Shown piece by piece: positions 7,867-16,850 of a stretch of DNA of 64,000 nucleotides. Origin of the DNA: TWA4 sp034086685 (GTDB taxonomy: Bacteria; Bacillota; Clostridia; Lachnospirales; Lachnospiraceae); contig JAXDZY010000094.1 of NCBI GenBank assembly GCA_034086685.1, positions 1 to 64,000 of the forward strand, read 5' to 3'. Made by a program: the position numbers and the translations under genes. Positions within the stretch are counted from its first letter, which is position 1. Every line of letters starts with the position of its first letter. The notes under the pieces are model-generated. The model did no database searches and was not told the origin of the DNA. It was given only the letters and a program-made list of their open reading frames with translations.

Positions 7867-7876
7867 TTTCATCGAC

Positions 7877-7905
7877 AAAAAATGCCGTCTGGCTTTGCAG
7901 ACGGC
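7877..7905 (-). terminator. Rho-independent terminator behind ftsZ
   Basis: On the minus strand GCCGTCTG and CAGACGGC form a perfect 8-bp stem with a CAAAGC loop, then A and six T. It follows the ftsZ stop by about 15 bases and isolates the spoIIG genes from vegetative ftsZ transcription. Confidence 0.9.
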
Positions 7906-7920
7906 ACCCTGTAATATGCA

Positions 7921-9066
7921 CTAACGCTTGTTATTCTTGAAAAAATCAGGAAATACGATATCCTTCATGGGTACCGTAGGCTTCACCTTTGCACTTTCCT
8001 CAAAGCTGTAGCTCCCGCCGCTCTTTACCTGATTCAGTGTATGTCTGGGAGTAGAATCCTGTACAGGAGGTACCTGGGGCTTTGTACGGGATGTCATGCT
8101 GTCAAGATTGGTCTCCGGTGCTTCCAGACCTGTAGCAATAACTGTGATTACAACCTCATCTGCCATATTCTCATCATATCTGGCACCGAAGATAATATTA
8201 ACCTCTTCTCCTGCCAGCTCCTGAACATATTCGGCAGCTTCCGATGTATCCATCAGACTGATGTCACCGGTAATATTGAAGATAATATCCGAAGAACCGG
8301 CAATGGTAGTCTCCAGCAAAGGACTTGAAATTGCCTGTTTTACAGCATCCTCAGCCTTGTTATCACCTTTTCCGTAGCCGATGCCGATATGTGCAATACC
8401 CTTGTCCTTCATTACTGTGCGTACATCAGCAAAATCCAGATTGATCAGGGAATTGACATTGATCAGGTCCGTAATGCCCTGAACAGCCTGCTGCAGAATC
8501 TCATCAGCCTTACGGAATGCATCCGGTATGGTTGTCTTCTTGTCCACAATCTGCAGAAGCTTCTGGTTGGGAATCATGATCAGTGTATCCACACATTTTT
8601 TCAGTTCCTCGATACCTGCCAGAGCATTCTTCATACGGGGCTTTCCTTCAAATTTAAAAGGCTTTGTAACAACGCCGACTGTCAGGATTCCCTTTTCCTT
8701 TGCCATTCTGGCAATCACAGGTGCCGCACCGGTACCGGTTCCGCCGCCCATACCGCAGGTCACAAATACCATGTCCGCATCCTTGATAATATCCTGAATC
8801 ATATCAGCACTTTCTTCTGCCGCTTTCTTGCCGATCTCAGGCTTTGCACCGGCACCAAGTCCCTTTGTGAGCTTTTCGCCGATCTGAATAGCTACAGGTG
8901 CCTTGCACAGAGTCAAGGCCTGACTGTCCGTATTCACACCAACAAATTCCACACCGCCAATATTTTCTTCAATCATGCGATTTACCGCATTATTACCAGC
9001 GCCGCCGACACCAATTACTATGATCCTGGCTTCACCTTCAAACTCATCTATCTTCACTTCGAGCAT
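7921..9066 (-). CDS. ftsZ: Cell division protein FtsZ
   Basis: FtsZ is the tubulin-like GTPase that forms the division ring at mid-cell and at the polar site in sporulation. The protein (381 residues from ATG 9066) contains IIVIGVGGAGNNAVNRM near the N-terminus, the tubulin signature GGGTGTGAAP, the T7 loop region with DFADVRTVM, and a short C-terminal peptide DIVFPDFFKNNK that would bind partners such as FtsA/SepF. An in-frame GTG/ATG further upstream is possible, but AAGGAGGGG sits 5-6 bases before ATG 9066. It follows divIB by 120 bases and has its own promoter. Confidence 0.97.
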   Translation of the reverse strand: MLEVKIDEFEGEARIIVIGVGGAGNNAVNRMIEENIGGVEFVGVNTDSQALTLCKAPVAIQIGEKLTKGLGAGAKPEIGKKAAEESADMIQDIIKDADMVFVTCGMGGGTGTGAAPVIARMAKEKGILTVGVVTKPFKFEGKPRMKNALAGIEELKKCVDTLIMIPNQKLLQIVDKKTTIPDAFRKADEILQQAVQGITDLINVNSLINLDFADVRTVMKDKGIAHIGIGYGKGDNKAEDAVKQAISSPLLETTIAGSSDIIFNITGDISLMDTSEAAEYVQELAGEEVNIIFGARYDENMADEVVITVIATGLEAPETNLDSMTSRTKPQVPPVQDSTPRHTLNQVKSGGSYSFEESAKVKPTVPMKDIVFPDFFKNNKR

Positions 9067-9135
9067 GCCAGCCCCTCCTTTATCATTATTACCGTATACG
9101 CGGAGATACATTCCCACTGGTACATATATACAAAT

Positions 9136-9164
9136 ATATTATTTTATTTTGCTAAAATAATCAA
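9136..9164 (-). promoter_or_regulatory. Sigma-A type promoter for ftsZ
   Basis: On the minus strand TTGATT and TAATAT are separated by 17 bases in the AT-rich gap between divIB and ftsZ; predicted start near 9129, about 63 bases before the ftsZ ATG. Confidence 0.5.
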
Positions 9165-9186
9165 CTGTTTTTTATAAAAATCACAG

Positions 9187-9921
9187 TTATTCCTTTTTAA
9201 AATAATGTGTGCCATCCGATGAGGAGCCCGACTGAATATCGTTCAGATAAAGAGTTCCTTTCATTCCTTTCAGCTGCGGCAGAATATCATGCAGTTCTGC
9301 GATTTTCAGATCCAGATTCTCTGCCGCCCCCAATTCAACCTTAATATCACCGACAGCAACCTGTACGTTGGACGACTGATCAAAATTAATCAGTTCAATA
9401 TCCATGCTGTATTTCTCAAACAGCTGTGTCATCAGAAGTACCTGATCAAATAACCCTTTCGTCTGTGTTTCAATGGGTTCATACAGAACAATTTTGGAAA
9501 AGCTCAGTCCCCTGATCCGGCAGATTCCCTTCAGAAGTTCGGAACTGCTCTCCACCACCGTTCCATCCCGGTCAAAGTACATGTAACTTCCCATGTAATC
9601 CACATAACCGATAATGTTTTTTTCGTACACGATTACTTCTACCTCGTGCTGGTTGATAATCTCAATCTGATAACGTTCCACAAAAGGAATTTCCTTATTT
9701 TCACCAAAACGGTTGTTCAGATAGCACTTGATCGTATTGTTTTCCACTCTGGAATCAAACAGAAAGCTCCTGATTTCATCTTCTGTATAAAAGCTGTTCC
9801 CTGTCACCCTGACTTTTTCGATTGTTGAGCTTTTTATGATAAATGCTGCTGCAGCAGCAAAAATCAATATCAGAAAAATGAGAATCCATCTCACTTTGTG
9901 TTTCCTCAGCTTATCCAGCAT
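9187..9921 (-). CDS. ftsQ: Cell division protein DivIB/FtsQ
   Basis: DivIB/FtsQ is a bitopic membrane protein of the divisome that links FtsL/DivIC to septal synthesis. The 244-residue protein has a short basic cytoplasmic N-terminus, one membrane helix (about 13-31), then a POTRA domain beginning IEKVRVTGNSFYTEDEI, and a beta domain. Size and domain order fit the family. The ATG follows GGAGG (GGAGGAGAAAC) and overlaps the 3' end of murA by 16 bases, implying translational coupling. It is the last dcw gene before ftsZ. Confidence 0.9.
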   Translation of the reverse strand: MLDKLRKHKVRWILIFLILIFAAAAAFIIKSSTIEKVRVTGNSFYTEDEIRSFLFDSRVENNTIKCYLNNRFGENKEIPFVERYQIEIINQHEVEVIVYEKNIIGYVDYMGSYMYFDRDGTVVESSSELLKGICRIRGLSFSKIVLYEPIETQTKGLFDQVLLMTQLFEKYSMDIELINFDQSSNVQVAVGDIKVELGAAENLDLKIAELHDILPQLKGMKGTLYLNDIQSGSSSDGTHYFKKE

Positions 9922-11165
9922 GTTTCTCCTCCAAGTATGCGGATCATGTCCGTGACACGTTCATATCCACGTTCTATATGATAAAAATCATCTATAACGG
10001 TATCGCCTTCTGCATTCATGGCAGCAATGATCAGAGCCGCTCCGCCGCGAAGATCAGGCGCTGTCACCTCTGCACCATGCAGCCTGCAGTTTCCCCGGAT
10101 CCGCGCACAGGTCTGATCGGAGCTGACCGTAATATCTGCCCCCATCCGGGCCAGTTCCCCGGCTGTACGAAATCTGCTGGAAAATACCCTCTCACAGATA
10201 CAGCTGTCTCCCCGGGCTCTGCACAGAACCGGAAGAAGCTGTGACTGCATATCCGTGGGAAATCCGGGATAGGGAGCTGTTTCCAGATATCCTGCCGGTT
10301 CAATTTTTTCAGGTGCAGTACATTCCAGTGCAGTTCCTTCCGCATGTATCAGAGCACCCATCTTCCGAAGAACCTCCAGTGTGGACTGCATCCACTGTAC
10401 GGGAACTCTTTCCAGACGAATGGTGCCGCCTGCATTCATACAGCATAAAAGCCATGTCCCGGCCACAATCCGGTCTCCTGACAGAATAAAGTATACATCT
10501 TCAGTTGCACTTTTTCCCCGGATACTGATCCGGGAAGTACCTGCCCCCCGGACATCAACACCCATCCTCGTAAGAAGCCTTGAAAGTTCTGTTACCTCCG
10601 GTTCTCTGGCGGCATTCTCAATCACCGTGATCCCCTCAGCTCCCGACGCTGCCAGCAGCAGATTCTCTGTGGCACCCACACTGGACTGCGGAAGACGGAT
10701 CACTGTCCCGGTCATACCTGCAGTCTGTACCTGTATCTCTTCTCCCTGCAGATTCAGCAGGCAGCCCAGCTGTTCAAATCCGGACAGATGAAAATCAACA
10801 GGGCGTCTGCCGATCACACAGCCTCCCGGATAAACGGCTTTCGCCTCATGCATTCTGGCAAGCAGTGCTCCCATGAATATGACAGAAGAACGCATCCTGC
10901 GCATAAAACGTACAGGAATCTCCGTGCAGGTGATGTCATGTGCACATACGATCACGCGGCTTCCTTCCACACATACCGATGCGCCCAGTGCCCGGAGAAT
11001 CTCGACCGCCACCATCACATCCTCAATCATCGGTACTCCATCCAGAACTGTCGTCCCCGGATGCAGCAGAGCTGCGGCCAGACAGGGCAGAGAACTGTTC
11101 TTTGACCCCTGCACCTGAAGTTCTGCATGAACCTGACCATGGTTTCTGATTCTCAACCGGCTCAT
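9906..11165 (-). CDS. murA: UDP-N-acetylglucosamine 1-carboxyvinyltransferase
   Basis: MurA transfers enolpyruvate from PEP to UDP-GlcNAc, the first committed step of peptidoglycan synthesis. The 419-residue protein has the substrate-binding Lys22-Asn23 in GSKNSSL, the catalytic Cys116 in PGGCVIGRRPVD (the residue alkylated by fosfomycin in sensitive enzymes), the catalytic Asp in YPGFPTDMQ and Arg in DLRGGAALI. It is embedded in the dcw cluster between the SEDS gene and divIB, where Bacillus has murG/murB; Firmicutes often encode two MurA paralogues, and this may be one of a pair. Confidence 0.93.
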   Translation of the reverse strand: MSRLRIRNHGQVHAELQVQGSKNSSLPCLAAALLHPGTTVLDGVPMIEDVMVAVEILRALGASVCVEGSRVIVCAHDITCTEIPVRFMRRMRSSVIFMGALLARMHEAKAVYPGGCVIGRRPVDFHLSGFEQLGCLLNLQGEEIQVQTAGMTGTVIRLPQSSVGATENLLLAASGAEGITVIENAAREPEVTELSRLLTRMGVDVRGAGTSRISIRGKSATEDVYFILSGDRIVAGTWLLCCMNAGGTIRLERVPVQWMQSTLEVLRKMGALIHAEGTALECTAPEKIEPAGYLETAPYPGFPTDMQSQLLPVLCRARGDSCICERVFSSRFRTAGELARMGADITVSSDQTCARIRGNCRLHGAEVTAPDLRGGAALIIAAMNAEGDTVIDDFYHIERGYERVTDMIRILGGETCWIS

Positions 11166-11252
11166 GCTGCTGCCCCTCCCTACGAAACCTGTTATAACTC
11201 ATTATATGCCTGGAATCCAATCCTGTGAGAATGCATATGTACCGTCAAAACG

Positions 11253-12485
11253 CTATTTCTCATAGATAATCTGGTTTGAGACACTGAGTACCATGCCCAT
11301 CTCCGCCAGAAGAATCGCCACGGAAGTACCTCCGTAACTGATAAACGGCAGAGTAACACCCGTATTGGGAATCGTATTGGTTACAACAGCAATATTCAGG
11401 ATGACCTGCAGAGCAATATGGATCATAACTCCCGAGACGATCATGGCCCCGTACAGATCAGGCGCCCGCAGTATAATGTACACAAAACGGTAGATCATAT
11501 AGGCAAACAGACCGATAACGCAGGCTGCACCGAAAATCCCCAGTTCCTCACAGATAATGGAGAAAATCATATCATTATGCGACTCGGGAATAAACCCCAG
11601 CTTCTGTACACTGCTTCCCAGACCCTTGCCGAACAGACCGCCGGACCCAATGGCATACAAGCCCTGGAGAACCTGAAATCCTTTATCCAGAGGATCCACT
11701 GAAGGATCCTTCCAGACCAGAATTCTGGTCAGCTGATACTCTTTTACCAGATGAAGAGATACCAGAATCCGGGGATTGAAATATATCACCGCAACCGCAG
11801 CGATTCCTGTAATCAGTATAAACCAGTACAGCTTTTTTCGCCTGCTGACAATAAAATACATAAAACATCCGATTCCTGCAATGATGATGCCGGAACTCAG
11901 ATTGTTTTTCACTACAAGACCTGCCAGAGGTACCAGCATGAGAATCATGGTAAACATAACCGGAAGACGGTCAATATTTTTAATGCACCGGTTGATCATA
12001 TAGGCAAATGTCAGAATCAGCGCAATCTTGACAATCTCCGTAGGCTGGTAGGTCGGCAGGGATTTTACACCCGGAATCAGATTGATCCATCTTTTCTGAC
12101 CATTGATCTCCACACCGAAATCAGTAAAATCCACCAGTACCATCAGCAGAACGGACAGCAGATAAAGAGGTGCCGTAAATCTGACAAACCAGTGATAATC
12201 CATCTTGGAAATCAACAGCATCGCCACGATACCGATCATCATAAAAATGGCTTCTCTGATTACAAAATAATACTCGCCTCTTCCGGTGGTGGAAGCCACA
12301 TATGCGGAACTGCTGTAAACCATCACAAGACCGAAACAGCACAGGATAAAAATTATAATCAGAAGTTTATGATCATAATGCTGCCCGTACTGATCAGGAA
12401 GCACTCGGAAACGCTTTTTCAGAATTACCTTTTCCTTCCTGTTTTCTTTTGTGGATTCTTTATTTTGCGAAGTGATTATCCGCAC
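11253..12485 (-). CDS. ftsW: SEDS-family glycosyltransferase FtsW/SpoVE
   Basis: This polytopic membrane protein belongs to the SEDS family, which polymerises lipid II into glycan strands together with a class B PBP. The 410 residues hold about ten membrane helices after a basic 35-residue N-terminus, and include the family motifs YQPTEIVKI, ESHNDMIFSIICEELG and TGVTLPFISYGGTS. The start is GTG at 12485 with AAGGA 6 bases upstream; GGAGG overlaps too closely. Position after murD matches spoVE of Bacillus; whether it serves vegetative division, spore cortex or both cannot be told from sequence. Confidence 0.92.
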   Translation of the reverse strand: MRIITSQNKESTKENRKEKVILKKRFRVLPDQYGQHYDHKLLIIIFILCCFGLVMVYSSSAYVASTTGRGEYYFVIREAIFMMIGIVAMLLISKMDYHWFVRFTAPLYLLSVLLMVLVDFTDFGVEINGQKRWINLIPGVKSLPTYQPTEIVKIALILTFAYMINRCIKNIDRLPVMFTMILMLVPLAGLVVKNNLSSGIIIAGIGCFMYFIVSRRKKLYWFILITGIAAVAVIYFNPRILVSLHLVKEYQLTRILVWKDPSVDPLDKGFQVLQGLYAIGSGGLFGKGLGSSVQKLGFIPESHNDMIFSIICEELGIFGAACVIGLFAYMIYRFVYIILRAPDLYGAMIVSGVMIHIALQVILNIAVVTNTIPNTGVTLPFISYGGTSVAILLAEMGMVLSVSNQIIYEK

Positions 12486-12523
12486 CTCCTTTCCTTATCC
12501 GCCGGACAGAAACATCCTCCGGA

Positions 12524-13879
12524 TCAATCAAGAGCATAAACGCAATCCTTGAAAACCCTGCCCCGCACTTCATAGTTGGGGAACATTCCCCAGCTGGCGC
12601 AGGCCGGTGACAGCAGTACTGCATCCCCGGGCTGTGCTCCGGCAGCCGCAGCTTTAACAGCCTCTTCCATGGATTCCACAAATTCAATGCTTGTAAACCC
12701 ATACTTTTCGGCACATGCTGCAATCTTGGGCCCGGTCACTCCCAGTAAAATCATATGCTTAACTGTACCTTTGAATGTTTTGATCCACTCATCGTATTCC
12801 GATTCTTTATCATATCCGCCGGCAATAAGAACAGTCGGACGGGTCATGGCCTGAACAGCCTTGATCGCCGCATCCGGGTTTGTTCCCTTGGAATCATTAT
12901 AGTACAGAACTCCATGTTTTTCTGTCACATATTCGATGCGGTGTTCAACTGCTTTGAATTCTTTCATGGTTCTGCGGATGATCTCCACATCAACACCCAT
13001 AGCCCAGGCAATAGCCGCTGCTGCCATGGCATTCTCATAATTATGCTGCCCTATGATATTCAATTCCTCTGTCTTTACAAAAGGAATCACCTGATCCCCC
13101 TGTTTCAGCACGATCATTCCGTCATCCAGATAAATACCCTGATCCAGTTTTCTGACACTGCTGAAGAAAATAACCGGAATTTTCAGCTGACTGCCGAACT
13201 CCCGCAGCCTCTCATCCTCATAGTTCAGAACACAGGTACCGTTCCCGTCCTGATTCATGGCAATATTTTCTTTGATCCGGGCATAACAATCCATGGTTTT
13301 ATGCCGGTTCAGATGATCCTCTGTAATATTCAGGATGGCACTGACATCCGGTTTGAAATCCACGATAGTTTCCAGCTGAAAACTGGAGCATTCCACAACA
13401 GTCAGAGAATCATCCTGCATGTTCAGTGCTTCCTGCGTATAGGGAATTCCGATATTGCCCACAGTAAAGGCACTTTCTGCCGCGTTTGCAAAAATCTGTC
13501 CTGTAAGAGCGGTGGTTGTTGTCTTGCCGTTGGTTCCTGTGATGGCAGCAAGTTTTCCCTTGCCTGCCCGGAAAGCCAGTTCAATCTCACTCCAGATCGG
13601 AATTCCGGCTTCCTTCAGCACCTGTACAAAAGGCACCTCCAGCGGTATACCCGGACTGATGACACAAAGCTCTGTCTGAGCTGCCATCCCGGCAGTCAGT
13701 TCTCCTTTCCATATCTCAATGGCGGCATCCTGAGCAAACCGGCTGCGGACTGCCTCCTGATCCAGATTTTCATTACTGTCGTATAAAACCACCTGTGCCC
13801 CCAGCTTCAGGAGCAGATCGGCCGCACCGATTCCGCTGACACCGGCACCGGCAACTAATACTTTTTTCTTGAACTCCAT
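12524..13879 (-). CDS. murD: UDP-N-acetylmuramoylalanine--D-glutamate ligase
   Basis: MurD adds D-glutamate to UDP-MurNAc-L-Ala using ATP. The 451-residue protein has an N-terminal Rossmann-like domain (VAGAGVSGIGAA), the Mur-ligase P-loop GTNGKTT at 115-121, the central ECSSFQLE motif and the C-terminal HRIEYV and NDSKGTNPDAA motifs. Length is normal. A GAAGGAG ribosome binding site lies before the ATG. It sits between mraY and the SEDS gene, as in Bacillus; murE, which often precedes mraY, is missing here. Confidence 0.97.
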   Translation of the reverse strand: MEFKKKVLVAGAGVSGIGAADLLLKLGAQVVLYDSNENLDQEAVRSRFAQDAAIEIWKGELTAGMAAQTELCVISPGIPLEVPFVQVLKEAGIPIWSEIELAFRAGKGKLAAITGTNGKTTTTALTGQIFANAAESAFTVGNIGIPYTQEALNMQDDSLTVVECSSFQLETIVDFKPDVSAILNITEDHLNRHKTMDCYARIKENIAMNQDGNGTCVLNYEDERLREFGSQLKIPVIFFSSVRKLDQGIYLDDGMIVLKQGDQVIPFVKTEELNIIGQHNYENAMAAAAIAWAMGVDVEIIRRTMKEFKAVEHRIEYVTEKHGVLYYNDSKGTNPDAAIKAVQAMTRPTVLIAGGYDKESEYDEWIKTFKGTVKHMILLGVTGPKIAACAEKYGFTSIEFVESMEEAVKAAAAGAQPGDAVLLSPACASWGMFPNYEVRGRVFKDCVYALD

Positions 13880-13920
13880 ATTATTTACTCCTTCAGAAAT
13901 CTATCTTCAGAATTCCTGTC

Positions 13921-14883
13921 TTATAAGGCAAGAAAAGAAATCAGACACATAACAACCGTGATTACACTGAATACGGTTACAACTCTGGTCTCCGACCAGC
14001 CCAGTGCTTCAAAATGATGATGGATCGGCGCCATCCTGAACAGACGCTTTCCTCCGGTTTTTTTGAAATAAGCCACCTGAAGCATGACCGATACGGTTTC
14101 CATCAGGTAAATAAAACCCACCAGCACAATATACAGCGGCATATTCATCATAAATGCGGCTGAAACCACAAATCCGCCAAGAGCCAGAGAACCTGTATCT
14201 CCCATAAATACTTTGGCCGGATAACAGTTGAAAAGCAGAAATCCTGCCAGGCCTCCTGCCACTGCTGCGCAGACCGGTTCAATCCCCGCACCTGTCAGTA
14301 CGGAAACCATGGTAAAAAACACCGCAACCAGCAAAGTAACGCTGCTGCACAGTCCGTCCAGACCATCTGTCAGATTGACACCGTTATCCGTTCCCAGGAC
14401 AATTATGAAATAAGCGGGGATAAACAGCCATCCAAGCTCCAGTCTGATGGATGTAAACGGAATCAGCATACCTGTTCCGGGGACTTCACGACTCATAAGA
14501 TAGTAACAGAATACGGCTGCCACCAGAAGCTGAAGAAACAGTTTCTGCTTCGGCTTCAGTCCTTCATTATGCTTCATGACAATCTTGATAAAATCATCCA
14601 GAAAACCTACCAGACCAAATCCCACGGTAACAAAAAGTATGGGAACAATCTGCGGATAATCCTTTACAAAGAAAAGACATGTCACAATAATACCAAGAAC
14701 AAAAGCAATTCCGCCCATGGTGGGAGTTCCCTGCTTTTTCAGATGACTCTGCGGTCCGTCTTCTCTGATATACTGTCCGAACTTCAGTTTATAAAGAATC
14801 GGAATCAGACATTTACAGGCAATCGCGCTGATTGCAAAAGATACCAGTGCCGGTATAATGGCGCTGAAATAATGAGTAGTCAT
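13921..14883 (-). CDS. mraY: Phospho-N-acetylmuramoyl-pentapeptide transferase
   Basis: MraY makes lipid I by transferring phospho-MurNAc-pentapeptide to undecaprenyl phosphate in the inner leaflet of the membrane. The protein has about ten membrane helices and the family's conserved pieces: PTMGG, FLDDFIK, NLTDGLDGL, FMGDTGSLALGG and the histidine motif PIHHHFE. ATG 14883 is favoured over GTG 14892 because GAGGTG lies about 8 bases upstream. It lies between the spoVD-like PBP gene and murD. Confidence 0.97.
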   Translation of the reverse strand: MTTHYFSAIIPALVSFAISAIACKCLIPILYKLKFGQYIREDGPQSHLKKQGTPTMGGIAFVLGIIVTCLFFVKDYPQIVPILFVTVGFGLVGFLDDFIKIVMKHNEGLKPKQKLFLQLLVAAVFCYYLMSREVPGTGMLIPFTSIRLELGWLFIPAYFIIVLGTDNGVNLTDGLDGLCSSVTLLVAVFFTMVSVLTGAGIEPVCAAVAGGLAGFLLFNCYPAKVFMGDTGSLALGGFVVSAAFMMNMPLYIVLVGFIYLMETVSVMLQVAYFKKTGGKRLFRMAPIHHHFEALGWSETRVVTVFSVITVVMCLISFLAL

Positions 14884-15029
14884 AATCTTCACCTCTGCTA
14901 TGTATTCTGCCGTGCCCGGACATTACTGAAATACTGCGCTGCAGGCACAGATTTCGCATATGTCAGAATGGGCATATTTATCACATTTTAGTGCATACTC
15001 CGTAATAATATCGCCCGGACCGTTCTCTG

Positions 15030-16781
15030 TCAATAGCGTTCTTCCATAAATGGAAGGATATTTTCCAGGATTTCCGCTGCTGCAGGTGCACATACTGTTC
15101 CGCCGTAATAAACACCTTCCGGTTCATTTACCAGAACCAGGATTGCCAGCTGTGGATCGTCCACCGGAGTAAATCCCACAAACGAAGAAATATACCTGCC
15201 GTTTCCCCGGGGAAGTTTTTCCGAAGTAGCTGTCTTTCCGCCGATACTGTAACCCTCCAGATAAGCTTTATGACCACCGCCTTCCGTAACCACTGCTTCC
15301 AGAATGGTACGCACCGTGCTGCTCACAGTCTCATCCAGTACCTGTTCTCCTGCTTCCCATGTAAAATACTCCACATGTTCCCCTGAAGCATTTTCACTGT
15401 ATCTGGCGAAATGAGGAATGATCGTCCTGCCGCCATTGATCAGGGAACATATGGTGGTCAGATGCCTGAGCGGAGTCAGCTGAAACGACTGTCCGAAAGA
15501 CATGGTTGCCAGCTCCACCTCTCCGATATTCTCCAGACTGTGCATGATTGTTCCCGCCTCTCCGGGAATATCCACACCGGTCTTTTCAAGAATCCTGAAC
15601 TGTTCAATATATTTCATGAAAACCGAAGGCCCCATACGCAGTCCCACCTCCATGAAAACCGGATTGCAGGAATTCATGGCTCCCTGCACAAAGGTTTCAC
15701 TGCCATGTCCCCCTCTTTTATGGCACCGGATCCTCCTGTCCTCCACGATCTTATAACCGGGACAGAAAAATGTGGATTCCGGAGTTACCACTCCTTGTGA
15801 GAGCCCTGCAGCCATAGTGATAATCTTGAAAGTGGAACCGGGTTCATATGTATCATTGATGCAGAAATTACGCCACATCTGATTGCGAAGATCCGATCGT
15901 TCCTTTTCAGTCAGATTGGAAAGTTCTTCATCCGAATATTCCGTTCCATCCTCATGGTATAAGATAAACGGATCATTCAGATCATATTCCGGCACATCGG
16001 CCATGGCATAAATTTCCCCGTTCTGAGGGCTCATTACAATAATGCTCACATGCAAAGCCGATTTTTCCTCATACAGGCTTTCCGCAGTCTGCTGAGCAAA
16101 TGACTGCACATCTGCATCCAGAGTCAGGTACAGATTATTCCCTGCTACCGGTTCAACCCGTTCTTCTGCCTCCTGGGTCAGTTCGGTTCCTGCAGCATCT
16201 GTAGGTGTCAGAATCACCCCATTGGTACCCTGCAGCAATTCATCATATTCCACCTCCAGACCCAGAATGCCCTGATTATCTCCTCCCGTAAAACCCAGTA
16301 TTTTACTTGCCAGGGTCCCATAAGGATAATATCTCTTGTAATCTTCATCAACTTTTACACCTGCCATATGCAGAGCACGGATCTGATCGCCTGTTTCCTT
16401 ATCCACATTAGTGGCGATAATCTCTCTGGAACTGTATTTTTCAACTTTTTTCCGGACCGTATCCCCATCAAGCTTCAGAATCTCTGACAGCCGGTCAACG
16501 ACTGTTTCCGGTTCGGTCACCTGATTATGAACAACCGAAACAGTACACACTGTCCGGTTTCCCGCAAGCAGTGTACCGTTTCGGTCATATATTTCTCCTC
16601 TTGCCGCTTTTATGGTCCGCTCCCTCTGCTGCACATCGGAGGCTTCCTGCTCGTAATAGGCACTTTGCCACACCATAAGCCAGATCATCCGTCCGGTCAC
16701 TGCTGCCAGCAGCAGAAAACCTGCTCCTGCCAGAATCAGTATCCGCTTTTTCACGGGAAATACGGAGATTTCACGCTTCAT
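15030..16781 (-). CDS. spoVD: Class B penicillin-binding protein, SpoVD-like
   Basis: A bitopic transpeptidase that cross-links peptidoglycan. The 583-residue protein has one membrane helix (about 15-37), an N-terminal pedestal domain (ARGEIYDRNG), and a transpeptidase domain with Ser316-Thr-Phe-Lys319 and Ser371-Cys-Asn373. The third motif, normally KTG, reads KTA (516-518) in GGKTATSEK. No PASTA domain is present, unlike Bacillus SpoVD. Its place, second PBP after ftsL and directly before mraY, matches spoVD, suggesting a cortex or sporulation role, but a vegetative role is possible. AGGTG precedes the ATG. Confidence 0.85.
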   Translation of the reverse strand: MKREISVFPVKKRILILAGAGFLLLAAVTGRMIWLMVWQSAYYEQEASDVQQRERTIKAARGEIYDRNGTLLAGNRTVCTVSVVHNQVTEPETVVDRLSEILKLDGDTVRKKVEKYSSREIIATNVDKETGDQIRALHMAGVKVDEDYKRYYPYGTLASKILGFTGGDNQGILGLEVEYDELLQGTNGVILTPTDAAGTELTQEAEERVEPVAGNNLYLTLDADVQSFAQQTAESLYEEKSALHVSIIVMSPQNGEIYAMADVPEYDLNDPFILYHEDGTEYSDEELSNLTEKERSDLRNQMWRNFCINDTYEPGSTFKIITMAAGLSQGVVTPESTFFCPGYKIVEDRRIRCHKRGGHGSETFVQGAMNSCNPVFMEVGLRMGPSVFMKYIEQFRILEKTGVDIPGEAGTIMHSLENIGEVELATMSFGQSFQLTPLRHLTTICSLINGGRTIIPHFARYSENASGEHVEYFTWEAGEQVLDETVSSTVRTILEAVVTEGGGHKAYLEGYSIGGKTATSEKLPRGNGRYISSFVGFTPVDDPQLAILVLVNEPEGVYYGGTVCAPAAAEILENILPFMEERY

Positions 16782-16850
16782 TGCATCACCTGCACTGCAT
16801 CTTCTTCCTAATCTTATGCACCATGCAGCCGCCTGAACACAGGATTGTTT

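Noticed and set aside
12755..13786. A 343-codon plus-strand open frame opposite murD
   Set aside because: Antisense shadow of murD; codon use and composition do not look coding.
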